Positions 33,243 to 41,780 are shown, numbered from the stretch's first letter. The stretch: DNA of 64,000 nucleotides from Faecalibacterium sp. I3-3-33 (GCF_023347295.1 NZ_CP094469.1:1984001-2048000); one strand, 5' to 3'. The notes: generated from the sequence alone by a model not told the origin. Translations and numbers: made by a program.

Positions 33243-34056
33243 GGGCGTTTTCCTGCTCTGCGGCAGACTGCAAGATTCCCAGCAGACCGCTCCGCAGCTG
33301 TTCCAGTGCTTCCGGCGTAGCTCCTTCCATGCCCGAAACGCTGTCCAGCATGGCATCCGCCAACTGCTCTGCCGTGATCGTTGGGTGCTGCACATCCTGC
33401 CCTTTGGTCAATTCGGTGAACATTTTCTCTGCCACTTTCTTGCTCAATGCTTCCTGTTCGGCGTAATGGCTCCCGATCCCCTTTTTGATTTCCTTGACCG
33501 CTGCCATGAAGTACATCTCAATGTCATCAAGGTCGCCTTGGTACACCGGCTTTCTCCGAAGGCTGATGTCCTTTGCGGCTTTGGCTGCTTCCGGAGTCTT
33601 GACCCTTGTACGCAGCAGGGTGCTCAATGTCGTGAGCATGGCATTCTGTGCTGCGATGCCGGATGCAAAAGTATCGTCAAAATACTGCGCTATGCGGTAA
33701 GTAAGCTCTGCAAAGCGGGCGTTTTCCAACAGCAGGTTGACCACCTCTGTATTGACACGCCCTGTGTAGAGGCTCTTTGCGGCTTCTACGGACAAGCCCA
33801 GCTCGGCAATGTCGTAGTTCTTGCGGTCAGGGATGTTGGTTTCTCCCAGCAGGAAATCCGTGGACACTTTGAACAGCCTTGCAATCTTTAGCACCTGCTC
33901 ATGGGTCAGGGTTCCTTTCGCACCACTAATAAAACGGCTGATGGTGCTCTTGGAGCAGCCGATCTCCTTGGCAAGCTCCGGTTGGCTGATGTTGTGCTCT
34001 TTCATCAAGTCCGCAAGACGGACGTTGGACGGTGCGGGCAGATATTCCTGTGCCAT
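33226..34056 (-). CDS. XRE-family helix-turn-helix regulator
   Basis: This 276-residue protein has an N-terminal XRE domain (LADLMKEHNISQPELAKEIG and KSTISRFISG, residues 13-45). A long helical region follows with no recognised effector fold. It is transcribed away from the primase gene at 34311 and overlaps the sigma-like gene, so it is probably the control gene of the replication module. A ribosome site (AGGAGGGCC) lies upstream of the ATG. Confidence 0.8.
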   Translation of the reverse strand: MAQEYLPAPSNVRLADLMKEHNISQPELAKEIGCSKSTISRFISGAKGTLTHEQVLKIARLFKVSTDFLLGETNIPDRKNYDIAELGLSVEAAKSLYTGRVNTEVVNLLLENARFAELTYRIAQYFDDTFASGIAAQNAMLTTLSTLLRTRVKTPEAAKAAKDISLRRKPVYQGDLDDIEMYFMAAVKEIKKGIGSHYAEQEALSKKVAEKMFTELTKGQDVQHPTITAEQLADAMLDSVSGMEGATPEALEQLRSGLLGILQSAAEQENAHEADE

Positions 34057-34310
34057 GTGGTCGGCCCTCCTTTTTGAGCTTTTTCCTCATTATAATACGC
34101 TCTGCCGTTTTGTTCAATATACGGCTTTTTCTCCGCCTTTGCTGTTGCAGCCCTGCAACCAGTAAGGGCTTTTTTCTTTTTCCGTTGCAGTTTTGCCGCT
34201 TTTTTGCTCTTTCTGCAAAATTCTCCGTATATTCAGGCACAAGACAAAAAACACCAGAGTTCCCACTTTGGGGTCTCTGGTGCAACGCACGAAACAAAGG
34301 AGGAATGCCC
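34057..34310. promoter_or_regulatory. Divergent control region of the replication module
   Basis: The region lies between the XRE gene (minus) and the primase-like gene (plus). A hairpin CACCAGAG...TCTCTGGTG (34247-34282) sits just before the AAAGGAGG site of the primase gene and could act as an operator or leader structure. No gene is seen. Confidence 0.4.
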
Positions 34311-34913
34311 TTGAGCCTGTATCAAAAGATCAAGTCCGCTATCACCGTTCGGCAGGTGGGAGAGATGTACGGCATGGGACCCGACCGCCATGGCATGGTG
34401 TGCTGTCCCTTCCATTCCGACAGCGACCCCAGCATGAAGCTGAACGACACCTATTATTATTGCTTCGGCTGTGGAGCCAACGGAGATGCCATCGACCTCA
34501 CCGCCAAGCTGTTCAACCTGAACCCCCGGCAAGCCGCCGAGAAGCTCGCAAGTGACTTCGGGCTTGACCCGGACAAACCGCCCGCCAATGCCATCGCCCT
34601 GCCGCCGCCCAAGCGTGGCCTGACGGACGAGCAGTGGGCAGACATCGCCTACTGCCTGCGGGTGCTGACCGATTATCTTGACCTGCTGCACGACTGGCAA
34701 AAGCGCTACAAGCCCGCCACCCCGGAGGAACCGCATGACCCACGGTTTGAAGAAGCCCTCCACATGACCGAGACCATCGAGCACCTGACGGACTGCGTTG
34801 CATTTGGGACGCCCCGGCAGAAGGCCGCTGCCGCCGCACAGCTGCTGTCCGGGTCGTACCTGCTGATGCTGGAGGAGCGCACCGACCGCCTTGCTCTGGC
34901 AAAGTGCGCCTGA
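34311..34913 (+). CDS. CHC2 zinc-finger primase-like protein
   Basis: This 200-residue protein has a DnaG-type zinc finger: CCPFH near residue 35 and CFGCGANGDAID near 55. The catalytic TOPRIM domain is absent; the remainder is helical. Such short CHC2 proteins occur next to plasmid and phage helicase genes and help priming. TTG 34311 is chosen because AAAGGAGG lies 7 bases upstream; ATG 34305 would be only one base from it. The helicase-like gene 34987-36303 follows. Confidence 0.8.
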   Translation: MSLYQKIKSAITVRQVGEMYGMGPDRHGMVCCPFHSDSDPSMKLNDTYYYCFGCGANGDAIDLTAKLFNLNPRQAAEKLASDFGLDPDKPPANAIALPPPKRGLTDEQWADIAYCLRVLTDYLDLLHDWQKRYKPATPEEPHDPRFEEALHMTETIEHLTDCVAFGTPRQKAAAAAQLLSGSYLLMLEERTDRLALAKCA

Positions 34914-34926
34914 CGATTCATTCACC

Positions 34927-34970
34927 TAAAGTGGTGCTTATCATTATGATAATCACCACTTTACTTTTTT
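34927..34970 (+). terminator. Long palindrome / terminator between primase and helicase genes
   Basis: TAAAGTGGTG (34927-34936) pairs with CACCACTTTA (34954-34963), and the inner TTATCAT/ATGATAA stem extends it to almost the whole 37 bases; CTTTTTT follows. It could be a terminator or a protein-binding palindrome. Confidence 0.6.
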
Positions 34971-34986
34971 AAAGGAGAACCACCAC

Positions 34987-36303
34987 ATGAAGAAAAACAT
35001 TTCCCGCAACCCTTTATGGCCGGACTGGTACAACGGTAAGAAGATCGATGAAGTCCAGTTTGGCCGCGCCTTTCTGGAACAGTGGCCGCTGAAATGCGTC
35101 AACGGTACGCTGTACACGCTGGACGGTCCGGTGGAGGACGAGAGCGAGATCAAGCAGCGCATCTTGGAGAACATCGAGGAATATGTCACCTCCGGCCTGT
35201 CCAAAAAGGTCACCAACATTCTGGAGACCATCAAGCTGCTGGCCTTTTCCGACCCGTTCCCCATCGAGCAGGACTGCATCCATCTCCAGAACGGCGTGTA
35301 CCATCTGCCGGACGGCACCTTTCAGGAGAGCCGCCTGTTCTGCCAGAACCGCCTGCCGGTGAAGTACGACCCCAAAGCCCCCACCCCTGACCGCTGGCTG
35401 ACCTTCCTGCACGAGCTGCTGGACGATGCCGACATCCCCACCTTGCAGGAGTATCTGGGCTACTGCCTCATTCCCAGCACCAAGGGGCAAAAAATGATGC
35501 TCATTGTCGGCAAGGGCGGCGAGGGCAAGTCTCGCATCGGGCTGGTGCTCAAACGGCTCATGGGAGATGCTGCCAGCAATGGCAGCGTCCAGAAGGTGGA
35601 GAACAACCGCTTTGCCCGTGCCGATCTGGAACGCCGCCTGCTGATGATCGACGATGATATGGACATGAACGCCCTGCCCAAGACGAATTATATCAAGACC
35701 ATCGTGACCGCCGAGGCCAAGCTGGACTTGGAGCGCAAGGGTGTCCAGAGCTACCAGCGGGACATCTACGCCCGGTTTCTCTGCTTCGGCAACGGTGCGC
35801 TGACTTCGCTGTATGACCATTCGGACGGCTTCTTTCGCCGCCAACTTATCCTGACCACCAAGGACAAGCCTGCCGACCGCACAGACGACCCCTTCCTTGT
35901 GGAGAAGATGTGCGCCGAGTTGGAGGGCATCCTGCTCTGGTGTCTGGAAGGGCTGCACCGGCTGGTGCAGAACAACTTCCGCTTCACGGTCAGCGAACGA
36001 GCCGCCGCCAACGTGGACACCATCAAGCGCAGCAGCAACAATGTCATTGACTTCATGGAATCCGAGGGCTACTTCCGCTTTAAGGCAGACTACTCCATCA
36101 GTTCCAAGGAGTTCTACGACATTTATAAGCAGTGGTGCGAGGACAACGCCTGCCACAGCGTATCGGCAATCCGTTTCAGCGCAGAACTGCGCCAGAATGA
36201 CCGCCGCTATAACCTTGAAGCCACCAACAACATCTACCTGCCCGGTGGCCGCAGGGTGCGGGGTTTTGTAGGCATCGAACCGCTTGTCCACCCCTGTCTG
36301 TAA
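34987..36303 (+). CDS. Phage/plasmid primase-helicase (P4/D5-like SF3)
   Basis: This 438-residue protein has a D5-like region (residues 30-160) and an SF3 helicase core: Walker A GKGGEGKSR near 180 and Walker B-like LLMIDDDMD near 220, with the later GNGAL segment. It probably unwinds the origin of element 2 during autonomous replication, together with the CHC2 protein and the GTACG repeats downstream. The ATG has AAAGGAG upstream. The length is at the short end for the family, so the primase part may be supplied by the separate CHC2 protein. Confidence 0.82.
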   Translation: MKKNISRNPLWPDWYNGKKIDEVQFGRAFLEQWPLKCVNGTLYTLDGPVEDESEIKQRILENIEEYVTSGLSKKVTNILETIKLLAFSDPFPIEQDCIHLQNGVYHLPDGTFQESRLFCQNRLPVKYDPKAPTPDRWLTFLHELLDDADIPTLQEYLGYCLIPSTKGQKMMLIVGKGGEGKSRIGLVLKRLMGDAASNGSVQKVENNRFARADLERRLLMIDDDMDMNALPKTNYIKTIVTAEAKLDLERKGVQSYQRDIYARFLCFGNGALTSLYDHSDGFFRRQLILTTKDKPADRTDDPFLVEKMCAELEGILLWCLEGLHRLVQNNFRFTVSERAAANVDTIKRSSNNVIDFMESEGYFRFKADYSISSKEFYDIYKQWCEDNACHSVSAIRFSAELRQNDRRYNLEATNNIYLPGGRRVRGFVGIEPLVHPCL

Positions 36304-36332
36304 AAAGTGCATTTTTTACGGAAGAAGTTCGT

Positions 36333-36482
36333 ACAACCTGTACGGTCTGTACTTGTACGCACCCGTACGGAAAATAAAAGCAAATTAAAACGCGTTATCG
36401 TTTATATTTCGAATTTCCGTACACCGTACAGACCGTACGGGTTATTTGAAGTCCGTACGCAATTTTTTCAGATGCGTACGGA
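36333..36482. repeat. GTAC-rich iteron-like cluster, element 2
   Basis: About ten GTAC cores occur in 150 bases, several as CGTACG (for example near 36365, 36439, 36457 and 36475). They lie between the helicase gene and the oriT-like block. Element 1 has the same core at 9749-9789. A replication origin with initiator-binding sites is the simplest reading. Confidence 0.65.
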
Positions 36483-36506
36483 GCAATCAAGTTCGCATTG
36501 TGCGAA

Positions 36507-36600
36507 CTTGTCGGGGCGAGGCCCCTCCATCTTGCTGGCGCAAGACCGTTCGGTCACTTAAAAGCCCCACTGGGGCTTTCATTGCTTCGCAAACGTGAAC
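36507..36600 (+). repeat. Multi-hairpin repeat, copy C
   Basis: This copy follows A and B from CTTGTCGGGGC to TCGCAAACG. It is preceded by a CAAGTTCGCA/TGCGAACTTG inverted repeat (36488-36510). It is intergenic, wedged between the iteron-like cluster and the oriT-like block. Confidence 0.85.
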
Positions 36601-36625
36601 TTGATTAGCTCTCCCGCAGGAGACG

Positions 36626-36718
36626 TTCCCCCTCGGAGAGTCCTCGAAGAGCCCACTACACTTTGCAGCCCATAGGGATGAAAGTGTCATAGTGGATTAT
36701 TACACTTCCGGGGAAGTG
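36626..36718. other. oriT-like conserved inverted repeat, element 2 copy
   Basis: Arms CCCACTACACTTT (36652-36664) and AAAGTGTCATAGTGG (36681-36695) match the block at 9636-9717 in reverse orientation. It ends about 50 bases before the relaxase start, the usual place for a transfer origin of Mob/Pre elements. Confidence 0.6.
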
Positions 36719-36768
36719 CATCTCCGTCCTCGTCACCTTCCTCTGAACCCCGAAAGGAGGGATGCCCT

Positions 36769-38034
36769 TTGGCAAGAAATGATGGTATTGACCGTACCAG
36801 TGTCCGGAATCTCGCCGTTTCGGATAAGGCTGTTGGCAACACCCAGCAGCACAACGAACGCGAAAAGGGCAGCTATCGGAACCCCGACATTATCCCCCAG
36901 CGCACCTCATGGAACGTCCACTTCAAAAAGCCAACCGCCAGCTACACCGACCTATTCGCCCAACTGGAAGCCGCCGAAACCATCTCCACGCGCGGCTTGA
37001 AGCCGGATGCTACCCACTACTGTGAACTTGTCTTTGATGTCAACTCGGCCTATTTTGACAATCACGGTGGCTACGAGTTCGCCAAGCAGTTCTATGCGGA
37101 TGCCTACAAAGCTGCTGTGCAAATCGTGGGTGGTGAGCAGTATATCCTCTCAGCTGTCATGCACGCCGATGAGATCAACCGTGCCATGACCGAAGCACTG
37201 GGCCGGGAGGTCTACCACTACCACCTCCATGTGGTCTATGTGCCTGTGGTGGAAAAGCAAATCCTGTGGTCGAAACGCTGCAAGGACAAGGCACTGGTCG
37301 GCACCGTCAAGGAGACTGTCATGCAGGTCAGCCGGAGCAAGAAGTGGGCATCCAAGCCCCTGCTGGACGATGCCGGAAAGCCCGTGCTGCAAAAGAACGG
37401 CAAGCCAGTCCTGAAGAAGTCGTACAGCGTCCTGCAAGACGATTTCTTCAACTATATGCGTACTGCCGGGTACACCGATGTGGAGCGCGGCGAGCGTGGC
37501 AGCACCGAAGAACACCTGACTGTCACTCAGTTCAAAGTCCAGCGGGAGCAGGAACGGCTGGACACCCTGACCACCCAAGCCGACCAGCAGGCACAATCGC
37601 TTGCCAAAACCAGTCAGGCCCTCTCCCAAAAGGAGAAAGAACTTGCCTCCATTCAGAAAAAGACCACGCTCACGAAAGAAGCCCTCATTCATGCGCGTGA
37701 TCTGGATTATATCGGCAAGCGCACCTTTCTCGGTAACTACTCGCTGACCGAAGAAGAATTCTCCAAGCTGAAAAAACAGGCCGACCACGGCTATATGATG
37801 GATGTGGAGAACCGCCGCTTGAAAGAAGAACTTTCCACCGCCCAAAAGGAAGCCATTCATTGGAGCAACAAGTACCACGACCTGTGGTACGATGTAAAGC
37901 CCTATCTGGATGCTCTCCACCGTGCGCCCGAACTGGTGCGCGGCTTTCTGGAAAAGATTCTTGCCCCCAAGCAGGAGCGCACCATGAATGTGTCGCAGCG
38001 AAACCGCAAGCGTGGGCAGGATATGGAACTTTGA
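36769..38034 (+). CDS. Mob/Pre-type relaxase (MOBV)
   Basis: This 421-residue plasmid mobilisation/recombination enzyme has an N-terminal HNEREKGSYRNPDI motif (near residue 28) and the metal-binding YHYHLHVVYVPV (near 150), both hallmarks of the MobV/Pre group. A long coiled coil (250-360) follows. It starts at TTG 36769 with AAAGGAGG about 8 bases upstream. It should nick the adjacent oriT-like block. It is a different relaxase class from the MobA of element 1, although the two elements share the oriT-like sequence. Confidence 0.88.
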   Translation: MARNDGIDRTSVRNLAVSDKAVGNTQQHNEREKGSYRNPDIIPQRTSWNVHFKKPTASYTDLFAQLEAAETISTRGLKPDATHYCELVFDVNSAYFDNHGGYEFAKQFYADAYKAAVQIVGGEQYILSAVMHADEINRAMTEALGREVYHYHLHVVYVPVVEKQILWSKRCKDKALVGTVKETVMQVSRSKKWASKPLLDDAGKPVLQKNGKPVLKKSYSVLQDDFFNYMRTAGYTDVERGERGSTEEHLTVTQFKVQREQERLDTLTTQADQQAQSLAKTSQALSQKEKELASIQKKTTLTKEALIHARDLDYIGKRTFLGNYSLTEEEFSKLKKQADHGYMMDVENRRLKEELSTAQKEAIHWSNKYHDLWYDVKPYLDALHRAPELVRGFLEKILAPKQERTMNVSQRNRKRGQDMEL

Positions 38035-38051
38035 TTTTCGGAGGATACCAT

Positions 38052-38228
38052 TTGAACAAAAAGAAGAAGTCGAACAAATCCGGCTACCCGGATGAAGCAA
38101 TCAAGGCGCTGGCACGTTGCTTTTATCCCTCCATGGTTGAGTTTTTCAACAGCGAGGAAGGTCAGCGTGAATATGAGGAATGGCTGAAAGAGCAGGAGGC
38201 TCTGAACGCCGCACCCATCGCAGCATAA
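38052..38228 (+). CDS. Small mobile-element protein, homologue of 9130-9393
   Basis: This 58-residue protein starts at TTG 38052, about 8 bases after GGAGG and 17 bases after the relaxase stop. The LNKKKKS opening, YPDEAI and FNSEEGQREYEEW match the protein at 9130. It is basic at the N-terminus and acidic at the C-terminus. The conserved place behind mob genes suggests a mobilisation-linked role, otherwise unknown. Confidence 0.6.
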   Translation: MNKKKKSNKSGYPDEAIKALARCFYPSMVEFFNSEEGQREYEEWLKEQEALNAAPIAA

Positions 38229-38286
38229 AAACAGCAGGACGCTCCCGGAAAAGGGAACGCCCTGTCTTACATAGATGTATCTCGCC

Positions 38287-38320
38287 GAGGTGTGTCCAGT
38301 TGGGCGCACCTCTTATTTTT
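38287..38320 (+). terminator. Terminator at the right end of element 2
   Basis: GAGGTGTG...CGCACCTC is followed by TTATTTTTTT. It is a homologue of the hairpin at 12638-12663; both precede a copy of the same small gene. Confidence 0.75.
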
Positions 38321-38326
38321 TTGCCC

Positions 38327-38578
38327 TTAATCTTCTAACCCATGGCTCCCGGCCACATTCTTCAAATATTCCTCTGGGTCACCGTTCAGAATCAAATCTG
38401 CATAGCCCAGCGGATCATTGTAGATGAGGTAGTCCAGTTCCGTCTGCTGTGCCATAGTCACATTCAGTGCATCCTCGACCCCGGTGCAGTCGATGGAGAT
38501 TTTACGCCCATCTTGGAGCAGCAGCTCCACACACCCGGTATCCATATTGAACGAACAGGCTCTTGCATCGTATTTCAT
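38327..38578 (-). CDS. Small conserved protein (DUF6061-like), right copy
   Basis: This 83-residue copy of the protein at 27059-27310 differs at about ten positions and shares FNMDTGCVELLL, ELDYLIYNDPL and LNGDPEEYL. ATG 38578 has GGAGG 8 bases upstream; ATG 38581 is also possible. It lies just downstream of tRNA-Tyr on the same strand, separated by the terminator at 38681. The function is unknown; repeated association with element ends suggests it travels with or marks the integration site. Confidence 0.65.
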   Translation of the reverse strand: MKYDARACSFNMDTGCVELLLQDGRKISIDCTGVEDALNVTMAQQTELDYLIYNDPLGYADLILNGDPEEYLKNVAGSHGLED

Positions 38579-38680
38579 CATTGTGTCCTCCAAACTCTTG
38601 TTGTGTGGTTACGGTCTATGACAAGGTATCGGAGTTTTGTATCTTCCACGGGAGCCTTCGTTATCGTACCCGAAGAAAAC

Positions 38681-38726
38681 GAAAAATCCGAACCCTTCTC
38701 CAATCGGAAACAGGTTCGGATTTTTC
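38681..38726. terminator. Terminator downstream of tRNA-Tyr
   Basis: Perfect 14-base arms GAAAAATCCGAACC and GGTTCGGATTTTTC, 6 bases from the CCA end of the tRNA. Confidence 0.85.
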
Positions 38727-38731
38727 TTGTT

Positions 38732-38816
38732 TGGTGGGCGCGGGTGGATTCGAACCACCGAAGCTGAAAGCAGCAGATTTACAGTCTGTCCCCATTGGCC
38801 ACTCGGGAACACGCCC
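38732..38816 (-). tRNA. tRNA-Tyr (anticodon GTA)
   Basis: The minus strand reads GGGCGTG... with a 7-base acceptor stem closing on CGCGCCC, discriminator A and an encoded CCA. The anticodon loop is ACTGTAAA, giving GTA. A long variable arm (CTGCTTTCAGCTTC region) marks it as class II, as expected for bacterial tRNA-Tyr, and GGTTCGAATCC forms the T-arm. The 3' end is duplicated at 27463-27481, so it has served as an integration site. Confidence 0.97.
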
Positions 38817-38923
38817 ATATTCGTTTTCCACAGCCGCGTGGACTGCCTGTATATGTTACCACCGAAAGCGCAATTTGTCAACCCATAATTTGGGCTGCGC
38901 GCAAAAATATATGTGAAAATCAT

Positions 38924-38976
38924 AAAAGCCCTCCCGTCCGGGTGCGCTTTACAGCGTCCGGGCGGGAGGGCTTTTC
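38924..38976 (-). terminator. Terminator of the phosphofructokinase gene
   Basis: AAAAGCCCTCCCG (38924-38936) pairs with CGGGAGGGCTTTT (38963-38975), with a second inner stem. It follows the stop of the minus-strand gene at 39002. Confidence 0.85.
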
Positions 38977-39001
38977 AGCCTGACAAAAAATCAGGAGAAG
39001 A

Positions 39002-40234
39002 TCACTTCTGGTTCTTCATGTAAATATGGTGCGGCAGACCGGCAATGTACAGCGGGGTCAGCTCAGCCTGGATCAGCGGACGGGCGTAGTCCAGGAAGTC
39101 CTCGGTCATCTGGGTGTGGTTGTTGTTCATCCAGCTCAAGGGAACCTTCTTTTCCAGGTTGGCGACCTCGCTGATGGGATGCAGCTCGGTGGTGCACTGG
39201 TAGGGGTTGTTGGAGATGCGCTTCAGAGCCACCATCTGGCCGGTAACACCCTCAAAGGCTGCCTTGGCAGCAGCACCGCCCACCTGATAGGCCTCGGTGA
39301 TGTCGGTGCGGCTGGTCAGGTGACCGGCGCAGCGCTGCAGGGTGGAAAGCTCGATGCAGCGGGTCTTGGTGTCCAGATTGCGTGCCACCACGTTGGCCAG
39401 ATACCGTGCGGTACCGGTCAGTGCCTTGTGGCCGAAAGCGTCCACTGCGTGCACGTCGTCAGCCAGCTCGCAGACATAGCGGCCATCCTCCAGCTTTACG
39501 CCCTCGGACACGGCAATGACGATGCTGGGCTTCTTTTCCTGCATCACACGCACCTTTTCCACAAAGCGCTCCACGTTGAAGGGAACCTCGGGCAGGCAGA
39601 TCATGTCCACTCCCTCGCAATCGTCGCTCTTGGCCAGTGCGGCGGCGGCGGTCAGCCAGCCGGCGTTGCGGCCCATGATCTCCACCACGGTAACGTACTT
39701 GGTGCCATACACGGTGGCGTCACGGATGATCTCCTTCATCACAACGCCGATGTACTTGGCCGCAGAGCCGTAACCGGGGGTGTGGTCGGTAACCATCAGG
39801 TCGTTGTCGATGGTCTTGGGCACACCCATAAAGCGGATGTCGCTGCCGATGCGCTGGCCGTAGTCAGCCAGCTTGCCGATGGTGTCCATGGAGTCGTTGC
39901 CGCCGATGTAGAAGAAGTAGCCGATGTTCAGCTTTTCCAGAATGGCAAACAGCTTTTTGTACACCGCCTCGTCGTCCCGCCAGTCGGGCAGCTTATAGCG
40001 GCAGCTGCCCAGAAAGCTGGACGGGGTACGCTTGAGCAGCTCGATGTCCAGATCATCGGTCAGCAGGGTGGAAAGATCCACCACCCGCTCCTCCAGCAGA
40101 CCGGCAACACCGTTGCACATACCGTACACAACGTCTGCGCCGCGGTTCTTGCAGCTTTCAAAGACACCCGCCAGACTGGCATTGATGACAGAGGTAGGGC
40201 CGCCGGACTGACCGACAATTGCGTTTTTTCCCAT
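39002..40234 (-). CDS. 6-phosphofructokinase, probably PPi-dependent (paralogue 1)
   Basis: This 410-residue phosphofructokinase begins with IVGQSGGPT, then has GGNDSMDT near residue 110 and PKTIDND near 140, and the substrate-binding GRNAGW and EGVKLEDG segments. ATP enzymes normally read GGDGS and GTIDND; Asp in the second position of the first motif and Lys before TIDND are marks of the PPi-using type. It would phosphorylate fructose 6-phosphate in glycolysis. A related gene lies upstream on the same strand. Confidence 0.85.
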   Translation of the reverse strand: MGKNAIVGQSGGPTSVINASLAGVFESCKNRGADVVYGMCNGVAGLLEERVVDLSTLLTDDLDIELLKRTPSSFLGSCRYKLPDWRDDEAVYKKLFAILEKLNIGYFFYIGGNDSMDTIGKLADYGQRIGSDIRFMGVPKTIDNDLMVTDHTPGYGSAAKYIGVVMKEIIRDATVYGTKYVTVVEIMGRNAGWLTAAAALAKSDDCEGVDMICLPEVPFNVERFVEKVRVMQEKKPSIVIAVSEGVKLEDGRYVCELADDVHAVDAFGHKALTGTARYLANVVARNLDTKTRCIELSTLQRCAGHLTSRTDITEAYQVGGAAAKAAFEGVTGQMVALKRISNNPYQCTTELHPISEVANLEKKVPLSWMNNNHTQMTEDFLDYARPLIQAELTPLYIAGLPHHIYMKNQK

Positions 40235-40318
40235 GATGATTTCTCCTTTTTTGTTTTTTCTGTTTCGGCTATAAAAACGTGCAGTCGCACGAAAACAGAC
40301 GCGGAAGGGAAAGGCGGA

Positions 40319-41542
40319 TCACAGACGGATGTGGCGGGGGGTACCGTTCACATAAACAGGGGTCACCTCGTCCAAAATCAGCGGGCGGGCGTACTCCTCA
40401 AAGGCTTCGGTCACCTGCATCCCGTCCGGGGTGATCCATTCCAGCGGGACCTTCTTTTCCAGATTTGCCACCTGCTGCACATCCACAGACTCGGTGATGC
40501 ACTGGTACGGGTAGTTGGAGACCCGCTTGAGGGCGATCATACGGCCGCTCTCGCCGGCAAAGGCAGCAGCTGCGGCGGCACCTCCTACGGCGTAAGCCTC
40601 GTTCACATCCGTGCGGCTGGCCAGATGGCTGGCGCAGCGCTGCAGGGTGGAGAACTCGATAGCGCGGCTCTTGCACTGCAGCTTGTCGTGGATGAGCTCC
40701 GAAAGGTAACGGCTTGTGCCGCTGAGGATGGCCTTGTGACCAAAGGCGTCCAGCTGCCCGGCGGTGGACACCAGATCGCACAGGTAGGTGCCGTCTGCGG
40801 TCTTTACGCCCTCGCTGGCTGCGATGATAACATTGGACTTCACCCGCTGCAGCTCGTCCACCCGGGCAAGGAACTTGTCCTGATCGAAGGGCACTTCCGG
40901 CAGCAGGATCAGGTCGGGACCTTCGCAGTCCTCGCCGCCGGCCAGACAGGCTGCACCGGCCAGCCAGCCTGCGTGGCGGCCCATGATCTCGGCCACCGTC
41001 ACGCTGCGGATGTTGTACACAGAGGAATCACGGATGACTTCCTTCAAGATGGTGGCAATGTACTTTGCGGCAGAGCCGTAGCCGGGGGTGTGGTCGGTGA
41101 GGCACAGGTCGTTGTCGATGGTCTTGGGCACACCGATGAACCGCACACTGCTGCCCACCTGCTGCCCATAGCGGGACAACTTTGCGATGGTATCCATCGA
41201 GTCGTTGCCGCCGATGTAGAACACGGCACAGATGTCGTACTTGTCAAACAGGGTGAACAGCTTGACGAACGGGGTGGCATCGGTGTCCAGGTCGGGCAGC
41301 TTAAAGCGGCAGCTGCCCAGATAGCTGGACGGGGTGCGCTTGAGCAGCTCAATGCTCATGCGGTCATCCAGCAGAACGTTGAGCTCCAGCAGCTCTTCCT
41401 TGAGCAGACCCTCGATGCCGTACTTCATGCCGTACACCTTGTCTGCACCCAGACTGCGGGCAGCTTTGTATACGCCTGCAAGGCTGGAGTTGATCACGGC
41501 GGTAGGGCCGCCGCTCTGACCAATGATGATATTCTTGGCCAT
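40319..41542 (-). CDS. 6-phosphofructokinase, probably PPi-dependent (paralogue 2)
   Basis: This 407-residue protein is clearly related to the neighbour at 39002-40234 and has the same key motifs (IIGQSGGPT, GGNDSMDT, PKTIDND, GRHAGW). The start at 41542 follows AAGGAGG by 6 bases; the open frame extends further upstream without a ribosome site. A consensus promoter lies at 41741-41769. The 84-base gap to the second gene has no strong terminator, so both may be cotranscribed. Tandem duplication followed by divergence is evident. Confidence 0.85.
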   Translation of the reverse strand: MAKNIIIGQSGGPTAVINSSLAGVYKAARSLGADKVYGMKYGIEGLLKEELLELNVLLDDRMSIELLKRTPSSYLGSCRFKLPDLDTDATPFVKLFTLFDKYDICAVFYIGGNDSMDTIAKLSRYGQQVGSSVRFIGVPKTIDNDLCLTDHTPGYGSAAKYIATILKEVIRDSSVYNIRSVTVAEIMGRHAGWLAGAACLAGGEDCEGPDLILLPEVPFDQDKFLARVDELQRVKSNVIIAASEGVKTADGTYLCDLVSTAGQLDAFGHKAILSGTSRYLSELIHDKLQCKSRAIEFSTLQRCASHLASRTDVNEAYAVGGAAAAAAFAGESGRMIALKRVSNYPYQCITESVDVQQVANLEKKVPLEWITPDGMQVTEAFEEYARPLILDEVTPVYVNGTPRHIRL

Positions 41543-41740
41543 GGAAACCTCCTTCAGATCATATAAAATGTGTCCGCTGCCGGGCAAACGGCTTTCCGCA
41601 CCGTCCGGTAAAGTGGTCTGTCGGCCCTGCACTGCCAACGGACCGAGACGGCAAAACAGCCGTCTGCCGCAACTGACACAAAAATATTTGCAGCTTGTGT
41701 ATTTGCTTTTTGTAAAATGTGCAAAATAAGCTGCAATTCT

Positions 41741-41769
41741 ATTGTACCCGTTTTGCCTGTTGTATGCAA
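41741..41769 (-). promoter_or_regulatory. Promoter of the phosphofructokinase pair
   Basis: On the minus strand, TTGCAT (41764-41769), 17 bases and TACAAT (41741-41746). The long leader to the start codon (about 190 bases) shows GC-rich pairing but no riboswitch I recognise. Confidence 0.75.
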
Positions 41770-41780
41770 GACCCAATTGG

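Larger units (their letters stand above)
27463..38731. mobile_element. Mobile element 2 at tRNA-Tyr (about 11.3 kb)
   Basis: The element lies between two copies of a roughly 420-base direct repeat (27059-27481 and 38327-38750). Each copy holds the small DUF6061-like gene, a terminator and the 3' end of tRNA-Tyr. Inside are a serine recombinase, a RelB-like protein, regulators, a CHC2 primase-like protein, an SF3-type helicase, iteron-like repeats, an oriT-like block and a Mob/Pre relaxase. It looks like an integrated mobilizable plasmid or replicative element. No tyrosine integrase and no conjugation apparatus are present. Confidence 0.7.

Noticed and set aside
32652..33395. Longer start for the sigma factor at 33395
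   Set aside because: The extra N-terminus is translated from the overlapping XRE gene in another frame; the sigma homology begins at 33242.
36333..36482. Repeated GTAC cores considered as a CRISPR array
   Set aside because: Repeats are only 4-6 bases, spacing is irregular and there are no spacers or cas genes; iteron-like sites fit better.
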